A stretch of DNA of 64,000 nucleotides from Stratiolaelaps scimitus (GCA_019614645.1 JABWDB010000004.1:8556001-8620000); one strand, 5' to 3'; shown: positions 1 through 14,480, counted from the stretch's first letter. The notes: generated by a model from the sequence alone, not told the origin. Translations and numbers: made by a program.

Positions 1-2830
1 ATATATATATTATAGCTGGCAGAGGCGATCGCTTTGTATTCGCTCAGTTCGATTTAAATCTTAAGGATCGTAACCGACCCGTCTATTCGTATCATATTGT
101 TATATCCCTTTCAATAGTAATATGTATGTGTGTGCGTTGAAAGCCATCGTATCATGATTGTAAAGGGAGGAGGTAATCAGGATTAAAGGAATTAAGTAGT
201 CTTACGTCGGGAATTACGTTCGATGAGCAAGGAGCAATGAGCTCACAGCAATATAGGGAATTTACTTCTTAGGATCAGCGGTCCTCTGAGCGGGCCCCTC
301 CGTAGAGCTCCGGTGCAAGCGCAACCCTTTCGGACGATTCACCCCACACTAGTCTTCAGTTTGCCTTTAAGCCCCCACCTTCCTCCCATTCATCCCCATA
401 CGTAGAGGTCCTGACTCCTGGGAAAACTCCTGGATCCAGGAGGTCGTTGCGTCGATCAGCGTATCTCTTCCCCTTAACTAATCTTTAGTCCTCTCAGCTT
501 TTGCTCTTAGCAGCTCGCCTCTCTTAGCCTCGGTTATTTACACGGGCGATGTTCGTCGTTTTCCTCTGTTCGTAGCTGTCCATTGACCCAACATTAGTGT
601 GAGAAGAAACGGAACAATGCAGTCATGAAACTCGAAACAAGAAGAGGACGCCATCCTGGTATCCTATCGAGCCTTACCGTGCTCCGTTTACTGTCATTCT
701 GTGCGCATTTGTGTTGCGCTAGATGTTATCCATGATTACTCACTTGTGTTCGTCGTTCAATCGTTCAAGCCAATTTAAGCGTTTATCCTCAACTAGGGAT
801 TCATGACGCCCATTTCATAACCTGCCAAGTAAATGCATTCTCAGTTTGTATAGATGGACTCATTATTGTTCAATCGCGCTACAACACGCGCACGGTTGAC
901 TGCATTGACAAACTTTGTTACAACCACACATGCGGTTGTCCCCCTGGTGACGTTAAGTTTCTTGAGCCCCGCCGACAAGCAATATCACCGCTTTCACATC
1001 ACATCCGATAGTGGCAGAGTAGTAGATAGCAATATAATCTGCACAGTGGCAAATAGGCCGAAGATGTTGAGGCAATAACCCCTCATGTACCCCCTTAATA
1101 ACCCCCCTTGTTGCTACCGTGGTGCGAGCGCGCAACCGTTCATGCAGAAAAAATCAACCTAGAGACAGCAGCAGCAGCAACAGCAGCAGGTGTTTAGATC
1201 GGCTGGCTGTAGGTAACAGGACTCAGATAAGCCTGGTCGAACCCAAGAGCTGTGATGGCCCGTTTCCTCCAGCAGACATTAGCCAAAGCTGCGGTTTACC
1301 TCCGCCCCGCGGTCTGCGACACTTGGGGCCGTTCAGCTTTCGCCTTTTCGTCGACGGTACTCGCTAACTGGTCTACAGTGTTCTAGTTCTTCGCACACAA
1401 ACATACACGCACGCGTACACCGATCCTGGTATAAACAAGCGACTATGCTGAGAAAGCCACTCGCCGCTCTGTGTCTGGATGGGCCCGTTAAATGACTCTC
1501 GTGGGCGCTTAATATGACGCCATTAATTCAGCGATCGCTTGCACACTCGGCTGTGCGATGCGGCAATGCAGACGCAGCAAATGTCTCGCATGCATGGAGT
1601 TGATGCCCGGGAACAATAGAAGGGGTTGGGACCCCCGCTCGGGTGTAAAGGGATTACGGGCAACGAGACACAAACTAGCTACATGCTTGCACTGACGTGT
1701 TTCGAGAGGCAAAAACTTGCAGCGTGGCACCAGCAGCAACAATAGCAGTAGGTGCAGCGCAGAAGTGCTGCGGTATAGCGTGTGTACACGCGTGCTTGGC
1801 CGGGAGAGGGCAACTCGATGAGGGAGCCGGCGTTGCTCTCAGAGAACAACGTCGTATCATACTCGGCCATCATGCGCCGGACGGGACTGGAAAAGACTTG
1901 GAGGTACAGTATTCGAGAACATTAATTATTGCTATTTGGTCTACTGACGGAACCTGTAGCTTGCTCTACTGGCATCCATTGGCACGCGGAGCGGACGCTA
2001 ATAGGTGCTTCGTATAGAGTTGTGACGCTTGGCTTTGACACCCTGCTATAATACATTGGAGGCTTGTTCCCTTGATGTCACCGCGTGGGCAACCTCCACT
2101 TGTGGTTGCTGGCCGATTCTGCGGGCTAGCCTGCCCTTGACTTCTGACGCGGGGCTCAGCCCCACTCGGCCGGCGCTAATATGCCTCCGTTGCGAAAGAG
2201 CGTCTAAAAATATACTTCGATATTAGCCTAGTAGTTGAACGACAGCTGCACTCCTTATGACTGAGAAGTTTCCGAGCGAACTGACACGACACAACTTCCG
2301 CTAAACTCTATTTGCAAGCGTGATGGCATTACAGCAATAGAGAACGTGATAATATATTGGCAAACTCAATAATTCGTGTGTTGGCGAACTCTCCCGCTGT
2401 CCAAATATGTAGGGTTGTGGAGACAAGATTGTCGCGGCACAAATGTCGGCACATAGCCAATTTATAAATGAGTAATCCTTCCGAAAGCTAACATACCATC
2501 CGCTGACATAGTCCCAGCCTGGCATCATCTAGCGTGCTTTCAGAATTGCTTGAATCAATTGAAATAGGTCGACAGATATCAGAGCGGTGAACATTCATCA
2601 GCGTGGACTACAACCGCCTGAATGTGTGATATGTACATCCATATGTTTACAGGAGCGAACATCAATCGATGAACTAGAAGCACTGCCAGGCGTAGGGCTC
2701 AAAGGGACAGTTGTAAAACAAGATCTCTGATCGTATGTCGTCGTAGCGGAAGTCATTGTCATCCGGTCAGACAACTATACATCTATCGATGTCTATCGTT
2801 CGTCTGCACTTCATGACTCTAATTCGATTG
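1..2830. other. No gene recognised
   Basis: Mixed-composition DNA with a short TA start and a CAG/CAA-rich stretch near 1,169-1,190. The frames present are short and without motifs on either strand. Confidence 0.5.
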
Positions 2831-4060
2831 CATTGGTTACTAAAGGGGATGTATGGCGTAGTCAAGCGAGACTGAGTCGTGTAGGGGCATTATGGGGCAA
2901 TTTGATTATAAGCTCCCTTATCTCGTCTTTGGTCTCAGCCTGTGTCGGTGTCGTCATAACGTCGGCCCCTCTCATCTTGTGGGGTCGGTCTGGCTCTTCC
3001 TCGTGGGCTGCGGCGTCTCAGTTGCACAGGAAGCTCACTGGGCTCTCTCCGCGGTAGCTTCTCACGCTGTGCCACAGTCTCCCGCTCTACCGTATCTCCC
3101 CGTGTATCATCGACAACCCCCCGCCCTCCGTCCTTTTTTCCCCAACTTTCCCGGGCATGCGCCCACAGCCAATCTTATCCAAGGCCAGAACCGGTGTGGA
3201 TCACTAGCACAGGGGCAAATAGGTCCGCTGCTGTGGTCGGGAGTGAATCGACTCTGTAAGACTATATCCGTCGACTTACCACTCGATCAGCAACAGTATG
3301 CTATCTCCGAGCTCCCGTCAAAATCGTAGTCGTTGTCGTCGAAGCCGCAGCGGTTACCGGTATTTCTAGCAGCGTCTGTTCTCCGGTGTCCGACGGTGAC
3401 GCTAGCGGCAGGTCTTGGCGTTTGGTACGACGTGAGCGAGTGACGGGCGGGTGTCCGAAAAGAACAGGGGAGCACGAGGAGTACATGAGGGGCGTTTGTT
3501 TCTCTTCTCGTCCGATAGCTCTTGTCGACTCGATGCGCTGCCGAACCCCGCAGCATTGAACATCGCGCAGCCAAACAGACAGACAGCCTAGAAGAGAGAA
3601 AGAGAAACCCTCACAGAAACATCCTCATTCCTGCTACTGCTGTCGGCAGCGACAGGGTCGAGTGGGGGACGCCCACGGGCCATTGGTCGATAACTTCCGT
3701 TGCTCAGATGCTAAATTGAATCAGCTTTGAAGCCAGTCGCCATTCAGCACCATCGAACAACAGGATGAGGAGTATCTCCCTCTCTCTGATCCCCCCCCGC
3801 CACCCCAAGGGTAGTCCGTCACCGCCTGAGCCTCAAAGCCCCGCTCGCAGTCTGTTTCTCGTATCGTCTCTATTGCGTTTTGCTTGGGCGTCCCTAGGCA
3901 GGTCCCGCAGATGTGAACTGCGACGACAGTACCAGTCACTGGGTACCCCTCACATCCCCACGTGCACTCTGCAACTGCTACTACTAGTACTACTACGGCT
4001 GTCATTCGACTCTACACCCGAACCACCCCGAAGCAACTCCCTATAGAGGAGAGTGCGCTC
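2830..4060. other. GC/CT-rich block with overlapping open frames
   Basis: The plus strand is open over 2,892-3,329 (145 codons) and the minus strand over 3,287-3,574 and 3,721-4,005. The products are Pro-, Leu- or Gly-rich with no recognisable fold. Simultaneous openness on both strands is what GC-rich non-coding DNA gives. It could be a promoter or untranslated exon. Confidence 0.3.
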
Positions 4061-4276
4061 CTAGATAATCCACTATTGATTATATTGCACTATTTGCTTA
4101 AATTGTTTACCAACAAATGCGTGTCTCTGTAGGAGCAGGCCGGCAGAGTGGCAGGAAGCTGCCAGTCAGTGCAGAACAAGGGCACACACATATACAGAGT
4201 TAGAGAGACCAACGCCTAAATTGATAAATAGATTGATAGATAGATCGATCAATTGGCACACGATGTTTATACACAA

Positions 4277-4308
<32 letters not shown>

Positions 4309-4991
4309 TCGGACAGTCAGGCAGACAAATTCAGGCAAATATACAAAGACGTAGACACTCACAGACGCACCGATAAACCCAGCCACGGATAAACAAATAG
4401 GTTGTTGTAGTAACGTTTATCTATTGGGGATATCAGGAAACGGATGGATACGCATATCTGCACACGTATGCACAAGATGCGTTGATATATTTATACGTGA
4501 GAGATGTGGCATGACGCATATTTAGGTAGACTTGAGAAGCATAGATAGTTAGATAAGGAAATGATATAAATAATAATTATAGGATGTATAATATGTAATA
4601 ATATTTATTTTCTAAAGGTGTCGAAGGCGCAGTAACACCATATTTCAGACACGACCTATTTAGGCAAATGCACCATAATATATCGAAATCCAATGTGTGT
4701 GTCAGCACGTTGCTAATACTTCACCAGGTGTAAATCCCCAGAGAGTTCGCCGACGCACGGCGATGAGCGAACAACAAAGAAAATCGCTGGATCACTCGCA
4801 GTTGCACACGTAAAATACGTTCTGTAAAGATCGTCTGTAACGATAGCAAAATATACGCCCCCCCCCCGTACGTGCGTAGCCTACCGCATATCTTGCACTA
4901 GCTTAGAATGGAATCGCACAGTTTGGGGAAAATGGATGTTGCTAAATTTGGGTATAAATCGTAAATTGGAGAATAAAGACTGGCTAAGATA

Positions 4992-5070
4992 TTGATTAAA
5001 AGACTGCTTGAAATAGTGATTAAAAGGTTGCTTGAAATATTGATAAAAAAAAAGACGATTGCTTGAAGTA
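4992..5070. repeat. Imperfect tandem repeat, about 23-bp unit, three copies
   Basis: The unit is close to TGATTAAAAGRTTGCTTGAAATA. Copies are at 4,992-5,014, 5,015-5,037 and a longer, A-rich one at 5,039-5,070. The minus-strand open frame over it encodes only the matching FKQ/FNQY-type repeat and is not taken as a gene. Confidence 0.7.
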
Positions 5071-5197
5071 TTCATTTTAAGACCTCTGGTAACATGATGA
5101 CTAGGATTGTGTACTTATCGACATACCGACTGTTGATATACGTTGGTAAATCCTGTTCTATCAATATTAATGCATACTGTCAGACATTTCACGGTTC

Positions 5198-5291
5198 AGC
5201 CCGCAAATAGTAAGTAAGTTTTTTCGAGCTGACCCTCAGCTGCTCCCCTATCTGACAGGCCTCAGCTCTTAACCCTAAGCCCGCAAATAGT
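5198..5291. repeat. Direct repeat of a 14-mer 80 bases apart
   Basis: AGCCCGCAAATAGT occurs at 5,198-5,211 and 5,278-5,291. The intervening sequence contains GAGCTGA and CAGCTC motifs. Its nature is unknown. Confidence 0.55.
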
Positions 5292-5324
5292 GACGAGCAA
5301 CAAACGCTCACATATATAGCAATA

Positions 5325-5348
5325 ATTGCCTTCTTGCCAGAAGGCAAT
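5325..5348. repeat. Small hairpin: 10-bp arms, 4-base loop
   Basis: ATTGCCTTCT/AGAAGGCAAT around TGCC. It resembles a terminator stem but has no T-run and no gene before it. Confidence 0.7.
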
Positions 5349-7939
5349 ACAACCTCTTCATACCTCAATGAATTCTGTCCAGTAAATGATAATGCACCGA
5401 CTAATTGGATTGACAGACCTGAACAGCGACTCAGTGAATGAATGCCAACCTTGCTAAATGCTTGACGTGTAGCTCAATTTTCTCGTTTACTGCCTCAACA
5501 TTCGTTTTGCCTATTGTGACGTATTGTGAGATCTGCCCGAACAGAGGACTCGTGTCGGAGGGAATCGCTTGCCAGCACTGCATGGCTATTCTTGGTTGTT
5601 CTAGTACAAGGCCAGTATTAGTAATTCGTTAAATTTAGTCATAAATATTAATATTACGATGGCGATCGTAACATGCTTATCCTCGTTAATAATCTACGTC
5701 GATACGTAGTCGGTAAACGCTGCACACAGGACTACCGATTGTCATCCCATCCGACTGTTTGTGATGAGATCAATTACCAATTTACATACACCTGTAATTT
5801 ACTATATTATGTGTGCACGCACACACAGCTCGCCCGAAAAAGACTCGTGGCCTCGATCTACCCACGAAATGCAGCGCGGTGCGATGGTCTGATTGTGGCA
5901 AATTCTGCAGACCTGCCTTCTCGTTTCGGTAATAATAAGATATAATTAAAAACATCGCTGAGTAAAAATGAGACGTTGCGTCCCCAAAGACGATGCGCGT
6001 CCACTTTGACTAATCACAGCTGGATTGTCTGGATGATAAATGGTGATTACGACATCCGCTCCACCGAAGTCATTTAATATGCACAGGTTCGTGTGTAGTG
6101 TTAATTCAATCGAAAGTCACCGCTGTTGCAGTCAACGGCAGGTAATTTACACCTGAACATAAGAATGCACGATTGTAATGGAACCGAATGAATGCCTATT
6201 TTTGTTTTGGGGCTAAAAAGTTTCTGGTGTGACTACTCCACGCGTTTCTGACAATCAACCCAATGACACATACTGTAGCAGCTTCTTCTTCTGTGGCTAA
6301 GCTCTCACAAAGTAACAAGCATCCTATGGTGTGAACAGGGCCTCGGTGTTCCTATTCATTGACAACATGAAAAGGTGATATTCACCTTTGACATGCAAAC
6401 GTACCCTAATTGAGGTTTTACATTGCTCACCGATTAAGTCTCATTTAGCTGTGCCATTGTCTTGTTTATAATAATATGACCACTTGATAGCTATTTATTA
6501 TCATACAAAAAGAAATAGTCAGGTCAAGTAATAGGGTATAACTCCGGCTATAAGGCAAACTCCATTTGAACGCTTCGAAACGCTAACCACGAGGGTCAGA
6601 ATATCTTGAGGTCAGCGTCATACTAAACGCCAGGGACAGGGTCAGTAAGGTTGTCAATAAACAAATATCGTCTGGTTGCATAGGACTGTAGCAGGGTCGG
6701 GCACATGAACCCGCTGTCAACAAAATGTAAATCAGATTCCGTTCGATTACTGTGTGATCATTTTTACTCGTCGAGAGCCGCTGGAGTAAGGTTTGTGATA
6801 TTATTTCAGCATTTGGGTTAAACGCGGACAGCCTTTGTTAAATAAGCAGTTTTTACTGTTAATTTGATGTCCAAGTACTTTGCACTACGCTGTATATATT
6901 CGATTATAGTTACATGTATCATGTAAAAGTATCCCACCGTTTCTTCAACTGGCCATATTACTATATCAGTGTGGCGTACCCTGCGGTCATCCATTCACTC
7001 TGCATTCAATGAGGAGACGTTATCCACCTACAGTCTGCAATGTGCTGGTATACATCGAAGTATTCGAACTACAACGTCTGTATATATGCAGAATTTAGAT
7101 GCCACTGTTCGTGTATCTCTATGCGAGTGAAGTAGTCCTTGTCGGCTCACCTTCTAGACCAAAACATTGTCTGAGATGACGACCATTTAACGACTCATGG
7201 ACCCTGATTTTTGCATAAAAGCGCTCGAAAAATTACTGTACAATGACGCCTGTAGGATGGTATACTTCTGTTTGTTTGCCGAACTGTTCTATTTTTGTCA
7301 TATGCGGGTCACGAAAAGCTCGTAGGGCTCTCGTTTAAGAAGTAAGCTCTAACAGAGCAGGGCTGCTTGCCACATCTACCATAACATGGAGAGCAAGCGT
7401 TGGTAGAATGGGCAACTGCTATGCAAATGGCAAATATAATATATATGCCATTGCATTTTGAAGAAAAAAATATATATTTAATATATTTGTTTCGTTGTTT
7501 CAACAATTTACAAGATGTCGTTTGAGGGTTTGCGTAGCATTGATAAACCTCGTTAAACCTCAGCTTTTACAAAGCTCGTAGACCTTTTAGTGTACATAGG
7601 TACATTATACAGTTTTTTGAAGTCCTAAGCCATCCGCTCAACGTATACCCATGTGCCCACTACTATTCACTGGTATTATTATGATTATCATTATTGTTCC
7701 TTTAGATTTAATCTGAATCGATACACTCTATACGAAGTGCCGTAAATCTACCATTCGACATCAGGTATTCGTTCAATCGTTTAGTACTAAAGCCCTTCCT
7801 CTTCGTTCAGCTACTTAATCGTCGGCTCCACGTGTATTGGACAGGACACAGTTCAAAAGGGCCCTAGTACGCTCTGTGTTCTACTCCCTCTAGGCAGTAG
7901 CGAGATGCTTTCCATCAGGGCCAACTTTCCGGCTTCGAA

Positions 7940-8690
7940 GCTCTTAAACTTTAATCTCTTCCTGTTCTCGTAATATTTGTCTCCCTTTACTGCGCCACCA
8001 GTGCACGGTTCTCAGGGTAGGTCGGTCGGTCGGTCGGTCGATCGCTCGCTTTGTCGGCCAGGAACGCGGGTTGCTTTCTGGCTTTAGCAGGCGTGGCATC
8101 CCTAGTCCGCTTGTCGTTGACACCTCGTACACATCCTGTGTGGGCGCCCTCGTACTTTCGCTGCTTCGAACTCGGCTTTGGCGGGCGCATCGTTTCCCAC
8201 TGCCAGGCCTCGGCCGGCCACCCAACCTTACCCAATGTTGGCAAGGCCGCCCTACTAAAGGAGAATACTTGTTAGGGAACGTCGGGGTTGAGGAGCTCAG
8301 TTTCCAGTTCCCGGAGCCTTCCCGCCTACACCCTCGGCTCGGCTAAAAGCGGAAGTCGGACGAAGCCGCGCCGGAAGCTGTCCTTCATTCAACCAGGCGT
8401 TATCCGAAGACGCATTGGACGGACGCCGATGTTGCTGCTGATAGCCTCACAGCTTTAAAAGGGGCCTTGTGAAGCTGGTTGCCGACCCTTTTCCCGTAAC
8501 TGGAACAAGGCAGCCGGTCTCTCCCTCATTGGTGTGCTTGGGGAGCTGGGTATGCTCCTAGGAGTGCAGCCACCAACCTAGTTTCCCACCAAGTAACGTT
8601 CCTTCTAACCCCTGGCGATTGTTCAAAGTCGGTCCTTTTCATTTAATGACCATTAATGGCGAGGGTCGGGACATATAGGATTAAGCTCGT
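7940..8690. other. GC-rich block, no gene recognised
   Basis: Open on both strands between about 7,944 and 8,346 and containing (GTCG)5. The encoded peptides are Arg/Pro/Ser-rich and differ by frame without any domain. Confidence 0.3.
8021..8040. repeat. (GTCG)5 microsatellite
   Basis: Five exact GTCG units inside the GC-rich block at 7.9-8.4 kb. It makes repetitive RPTDRPTD-like readings in overlapping frames, which argues against those frames being genes. Confidence 0.95.
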
Positions 8691-11600
8691 TTCATGCAAC
8701 AGGACAACATTTGTATTCATCGTTCAGCTCTAACTGAGGAATACCCGGCGTCATTCTCACTAAACGCTAAATGGCAAATCTATTTGTTCATTATCGAACA
8801 TTTAGGATTCCCTTTCGGCGTACAGCAAGGCCTGTCTGTTCTTCTGCCTGTGGATTCTTTATGGAGCCCACGCGCCTTTTTGTTCTCGAGGCACCAGGAA
8901 TTCACCCAGGGTGTATTCGGTGGGATGCAACTCGTCACTAATTCACCTGAGGCTGTGCAAATTTCGTTCGTTTGCACACCTATACTGCTGTGCGGAGGCG
9001 ACTCTAAAGTAACGACGACATTTTAGAGCGTTTGCTCAACACGTTTTATTCATTTGAGGCGACATATTTAAAGTTAAATGGTGGAATTATTTGTGAAAGT
9101 AGAATTCCCACCTAAAATCCCGGCTAAAAGCTATAGCTAGATCTAACATTTAATGAAGTCTTTCGTTGTTCATGCTTTATTGCTATTATACCTTGGTGTT
9201 ACCAAGCAAAGCACGGATAGCTTGTACGAAAGCTTATCCAGAGGTCGTCGTTTGGAAGCAAGCTGAGTAAATCGTCAGCGAAATGCGTCCCGCCTATGCG
9301 GCTAGATTGCGCGCGTCATAGGATCAGCGATTTTCCAGAAGCGGCAGTAGAACCAGCAAGAAAATTTTCCCCAACCAACAGCGGCCTGATTCCTTCCGTC
9401 TCTAACTTGTGTCCTTGCACAGAGGAGGTGGCGTGCCAGTGAAACTATTAGATCCTGTTGCACTTGGAGTGATCGCGCGCCGGGAGGCAAAACCCATAGC
9501 GTTTAGCACCAGCGCCCAGTGAGTTGCGCCGGTCTACTTGCTATATCGAGGTCGTCTGGCCGTGACAGCACTGTTATTGCATTCGATTCAATGCCAATAC
9601 TTACATGTTGCAACAATGGTCACAACAACAACAGCAAATAGATGTGTGGCTCCGTTCTGCCACCAGACCAAGAGACAGGAACAATTGAGACGTGTCCCAT
9701 GAAAGCTACATGTGCCAACGTTCGCTAAGGTCATACAACTCTGGCTGGAACAGCAATGCAGCGGAAGACAAACAGACATAACAATAACGACAATAGGATA
9801 AATGCAAATATAGAGCGATTTTTCATATAATAGCACAATTCATTGTGCTATGGTGTACAGTGTGTAGACACACTGTGACATCTCGCAGCTTACATTCACT
9901 TTAGATTCACGATGCACAAGTTCGCTGTGTCAGCTGAACATTGACAACCGAGGGTTCGTATGGCAATCTGATTGAAAAAAGTAATTTCTATATTTTTGAC
10001 AGGACGCCCGTGCAGCCATAATGTCAATATAATACGAACGGTTTTTTTTAACATTTAAGGTTTTTTTTCGAGTTTTTTGACAACTTCGTAGTTGGCATTA
10101 CGTATTTGTTTAGCTCATTGCGATATGCATGCTGATATATATATATATATATATCGTCTCTCTCATCTTGGAAATGCCATTTAGTCTAATCGACAACTTG
10201 CACGGAAGGCCAATGCAAGCCAGCCTGGTGCGTTCATATAAGGCGACGGGAAGCTTCAGGGACTTTCATTCAGGTCGAATGGCATTTTATATCAGCGTCG
10301 TTTCGACGAGCACAATTCTATCCCTTAATAGCCACTACGTACATGTGTATGGATCATCTTTGACCGCGTTTACCCCACGAAGATACCACTTAAGGGACTC
10401 GGTAATGTTTGGCGGATGTCATAATAACCACACATAGAGACCCTTCCCTTAGACATCTCATCGGAGTAGGACGCGATGCATGTGCGATAATGTACGTCAG
10501 ATCCATTATGCCGTTGATATAACATGCAGGAACATTATTACAATATAAATTACTGATGTATCGATTAGACCAGCTGATTGAATATCAATGTTGACCTTGT
10601 AATGTCCAAGACGCTAGCGAGTTGATGACTGCTATTAGGTTATCATTATTTAAGCTCTAGTGGGCACTTCTCAATGACGGCTCGTGCAGCGAATCCTGAG
10701 ATTGCGACGTTCAATATTTGACTTCGTGTCCGCTGTCGTAACCGAGACCACAAAGCGGGCTCCTATACGAGCAGGAACCATTGCGGTCGCGTGATCGATT
10801 GAGGTTGAAGAGGTGTCCGTTGTTGAACTACGTGCAATCTAATGATATGAATTAAAATATCCATGCCAGACATGGGCACAGCTAATTTTGGACCCAATTC
10901 GATACTTGAGAAAGCACAAGAACCAATCCATTTTGAGACATCATCCGTATTATCCTGTTTCGTAAAAATAGCTTCGCGCTGTTGTATTATAGATGACTAA
11001 TGAATTTTAGCTCATCTCCTTATTGGGGGGGACGGGAACTACAGATCCAAAAATAAAAGTTCAACCATATAAATAACTTGGTCTGCCGTCAGCCAAACTG
11101 ACGTATACTTCTGAGGAAATCGGCAGAGCATTTATCTATAAAATCAGTGAGATATCTACTGATTACTACCGATTAATACCGTATCACCGAAAAAGCCAGA
11201 CTGCCAAAAGCTGGAATAAAGGCTCATGGGCTACCAAAGTGTTAAGCACGTCAAAGAAAGGCGGGTCACGACCGACCCTTGTGTGTGTGTGCGAGTGTTG
11301 TGTGTACGCATATATAACCTCTCGTAAAGACGAGGGCCTCGCAGACCCTGAAACCCTGTTTTTCGTCTCGACGTTATAGCTAGGACCAGCCCTCCACGAG
11401 AACAACGAGAGCTAAGTGCAAGTTTCTTGGTCTAGGAATGGAAGGCATAAATTTCTCCATGTCTAAATCAGCCGTCTGGCCTAAAACTTTATGGGGCAAA
11501 GACCGACAGCAGACGGCACCATGCGCGTCTCGTTCTCGAGCGAAGTCCGCCGCCGTAATTATTTTCTCTAATCTTTGATGATTTACAGAGGATTCCGGTT

Positions 11601-13300
11601 CTGGGAACAGATTTGATGTTTGCTTTGTCCCTGTACACCCATTCCCCTTCTACAAAGTTCAAAAGATGCTATTTTGCTGAGTTCGAGGATGTAATTTTAA
11701 CTTCGCCGAGGTAGAGCTCATGTAAGTAAGTGGGTCGGGTCATCAAGTAGTGCTCACTGCCATTTATTCTCTATTTTAATGAAATACAGTGGCTGGAACT
11801 GGTTGCTTGGGACAAAGGGTTGCTTCTCAAATACCATGATAGAAACTGAGTTTTCGTTAGGTGGATGATTCTCCAAAGGCGAGTTCTTGTTTGTTATTCC
11901 TTCCAGAATATCTAAACTCAATCAGTGTTTAAAGAAAAAATATATGTATTATCTACAATATTTATACCCAGCGCTAATCTTAATTGAGTGGAAGAAGTTA
12001 CGCCACTACATGAGTAGTTCAATATGTGTTAGGCAGTAGTTCTTGATCCGTCTGTTGCGTTCAACCAGCGTATCGTTACAACGTACACTATAAGGCTGTG
12101 TGTTGAACACTACGACGCCATTGGCGCATAGAAGGTTCATTAGTGATTCCCTCGTACATTCCTTAACATCGAAAGTGTACGGTTGTTTACTGTACAGGTA
12201 CGGTGGTATATATTGTACTTAGAACTCTGGCCAACAGAACGCTCTGATCAGTCTTTGGTTCGCACGATATCACCAATCATATTTCGGTCAAAATCATACG
12301 ATTTTTTGTCTGTGTGTATAGATTTTACACTGTTCCTCTTTTTCAATCTAACAATAATACATTGTATTTTGGCGAACTTCGACTCTGTACGCGTTTAGTT
12401 GGGCCGTAAAATCCCAGGTAGTAAGAAACAGAGGGTGGGTATACATATATCCTTAGGAGGAAATGACGGGGCAGATTGCTGTTTCATTTTCACAGCCTAA
12501 ACAGGATTGGATTGACGCAGGTCTCCGAAAAACACTCGCTATCTGGTTCGTTCAAGAGCGATTCGTGTTCTCTAGGAGAACACCTAGCATGGTTATTTCA
12601 TCGCCTTCAAACTATCGAAGGGGAGTGATGCCAGATTGGGCCTTTTTGTCGAATATGCAAGCCTAGATCTTCAGGCCGGAAAAGTATAACGTCCATTTTT
12701 AGACAATGAAGTTTCCTATAGCAAAACTAGTGTTTTTTTTTGGTGCCGGGATATAATTACTTAGTCAGTGTATAGGAGTGTTTGTCGCCTGCGTTAGCCA
12801 TTGAGGAACCACTTTGATTGATATACATATATCTGATTCACAGATAAAATGAAGAGTCAAGGTTACACAATCGTCGGTTGCGATTTGGATCAAATTCGAG
12901 GTGCTTCAGATATTTGTACATTAAGGCACTATATCTAAGGTCCTGTAAAAAAATAATAATAAATCCTGTAATAAATAGAGCCAATTCGAACATCTGCACC
13001 TGCTCTAGGACGAATTTAGCTCGAAGCAAGTACCGCCTAAACGACAAGAGTATCAGCAACAGTTATGAACGGTATTTGTGAACAGAAGCCACGTTTGAGC
13101 ACGCCGTTATGAAAATCGTTGTCAGACACTACCAGCGCGCAACGGTCTCTGCGTGAGTTGCTGCGATTTTTACTAAAAGCCACCATGAACTTGTTCATTT
13201 AGTTCGATATTGCCAGTGCTGGCTGTGGCTTTTATATATCTCCACGGTGCCACAAGTATCAGACATGGCAGACAGATAGGATTTTCTGCTGGTCGACTCG
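8690..13300. other. AT-rich DNA, no gene recognised
   Basis: Holds the paired palindromes at 9,831-9,876, a TA tract at 10,135-10,154 and poly-T runs near 10,043-10,075. I see no exon with domain motifs on either strand. Confidence 0.5.
9831..9876. repeat. Two adjacent 9-bp-arm palindromes
   Basis: TAGCACAAT/ATTGTGCTA (9,831-9,850) and ACAGTGTGT/ACACACTGT (9,857-9,876) are each perfect with a 2-base centre, separated by six bases. No gene is nearby. Confidence 0.8.
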
Positions 13301-14480
13301 CCGACGTTAGAATGAAGTTACCTGACGCCGAATATTGATGGAGCAGCATTGGGTTGAGAACGCGGCGGAGGCAACCGCCCAGACCAGACGGCTGCGTGGC
13401 CGTTCATCGAAGCGCGCGATCCGACACCGTTTGCGGCGGCTAACGAACGAACTCGAGGCCGCCGAACGACGCACGAGACAGACCACCCCCTTGTCGCGAC
13501 AGGGACTCCGCTGTCAGCATTGACTGACTCGACCGAGTGGAGTCACTCTCTCTCTCAACCACCTCCTCCTCTACCCTCCGATCTCCTGTAGTCGACCAAA
13601 GTGTTGATGGTGATGAAACCCCAAGGCTGCGTTCGGCCCACGACATGTCCGTCTGAGGCCGGAGGACTGCTGTCACGGCTTTCCGTCGCTCGGTGTGCAG
13701 AAGTTGAGAGTGAGAAGTGAGCCTCGTAGTGGTAGTATATAGGGTGGCTGCCATTTTTACGATTATGTACTGCGGATAGCAAGCGGCTCCACAGCTATAT
13801 AGCGGTGGTATAGTGGGAGCGCACCGCCAGAGCCCGGCCATGCAAAAAAAAAAAGCTGTAGGCCGCACGAAGTGCTCTGGTCTATGGACCAGAGCCAACA
13901 GCGGCAAGCTCCGGTGATGTCGATGACGCACGCTTACCAGCAACAGCAGCCGCAGCAGCAGCGAAAGTCATGAAGGAGCTCGGCGAGATGGGAGAATCCC
14001 TCTTGCACGCGAAAATTTGATCGTAAATTCGCGTCGTCGTCGTCGTCGTCCCTAATAGACGATGCTGATGGTAGATGCCTTTATAATTCGGGCATCTCGG
14101 ACGTTTTTTTTTCTTTTTATTATTATCAGAAGTAACAGCGGCGGACGGATGCACTCTCGCTCGCGCACGGAGCTCAAGCAAGCAACTCTCCTCCTTTCAA
14201 GGCAATAATCCCGCACACTTCTATGTTTTTCATGGACGGCCGCTCGCTCGCTCGCTGACTCGGCTGGCCATCCAGCCAGCCATATAATGTGAGGGTGTAT
14301 GTTCGTGTGTGTTTTTTGCTCTGCGCTGCCGCCGGCGCCGCCGCCGCTCTGCGCCCTCGAACGAATTATAATACTGTAACAGTGGGCGGACGGGAACGCC
14401 GCTTCTCGTCTTGGCAATACCATGAAACAGTATCCAATGCCATAGGACAGTGTCGTGGCACCGGGACAAGGCGGCTAGGT
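13300..14480. promoter_or_regulatory. GC-rich block with GTC and GCC triplet runs, possible promoter or 5' exon
   Basis: CpG-rich DNA with (GTC)6 at 14,033-14,050, a CAG/CAC run near 13,940 and GCC/GCG triplets at 14,320-14,345. The plus strand is open at 13,335-13,523, giving an Arg/Ala-rich peptide (RGRSSKRAIRHRLRRLTNEL). The minus strand is open at 13,440-13,943. The base bias fits a promoter or first exon, but no start site or partner exon can be shown. Confidence 0.25.

Larger units (their letters stand above)
4060..7940. other. AT-rich DNA, no gene recognised
   Basis: Contains a (TA)n at 4,287-4,308, GATA-like motifs near 4,235, the tandem repeat at 4,992-5,070 and the hairpin at 5,325-5,348. 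The remaining frames are short and AT-driven. Confidence 0.5.

Noticed and set aside
1169..1190. CAG/CAA run, considered as a polyglutamine exon
   Set aside because: The surrounding frames are short and no other coding signal supports it.
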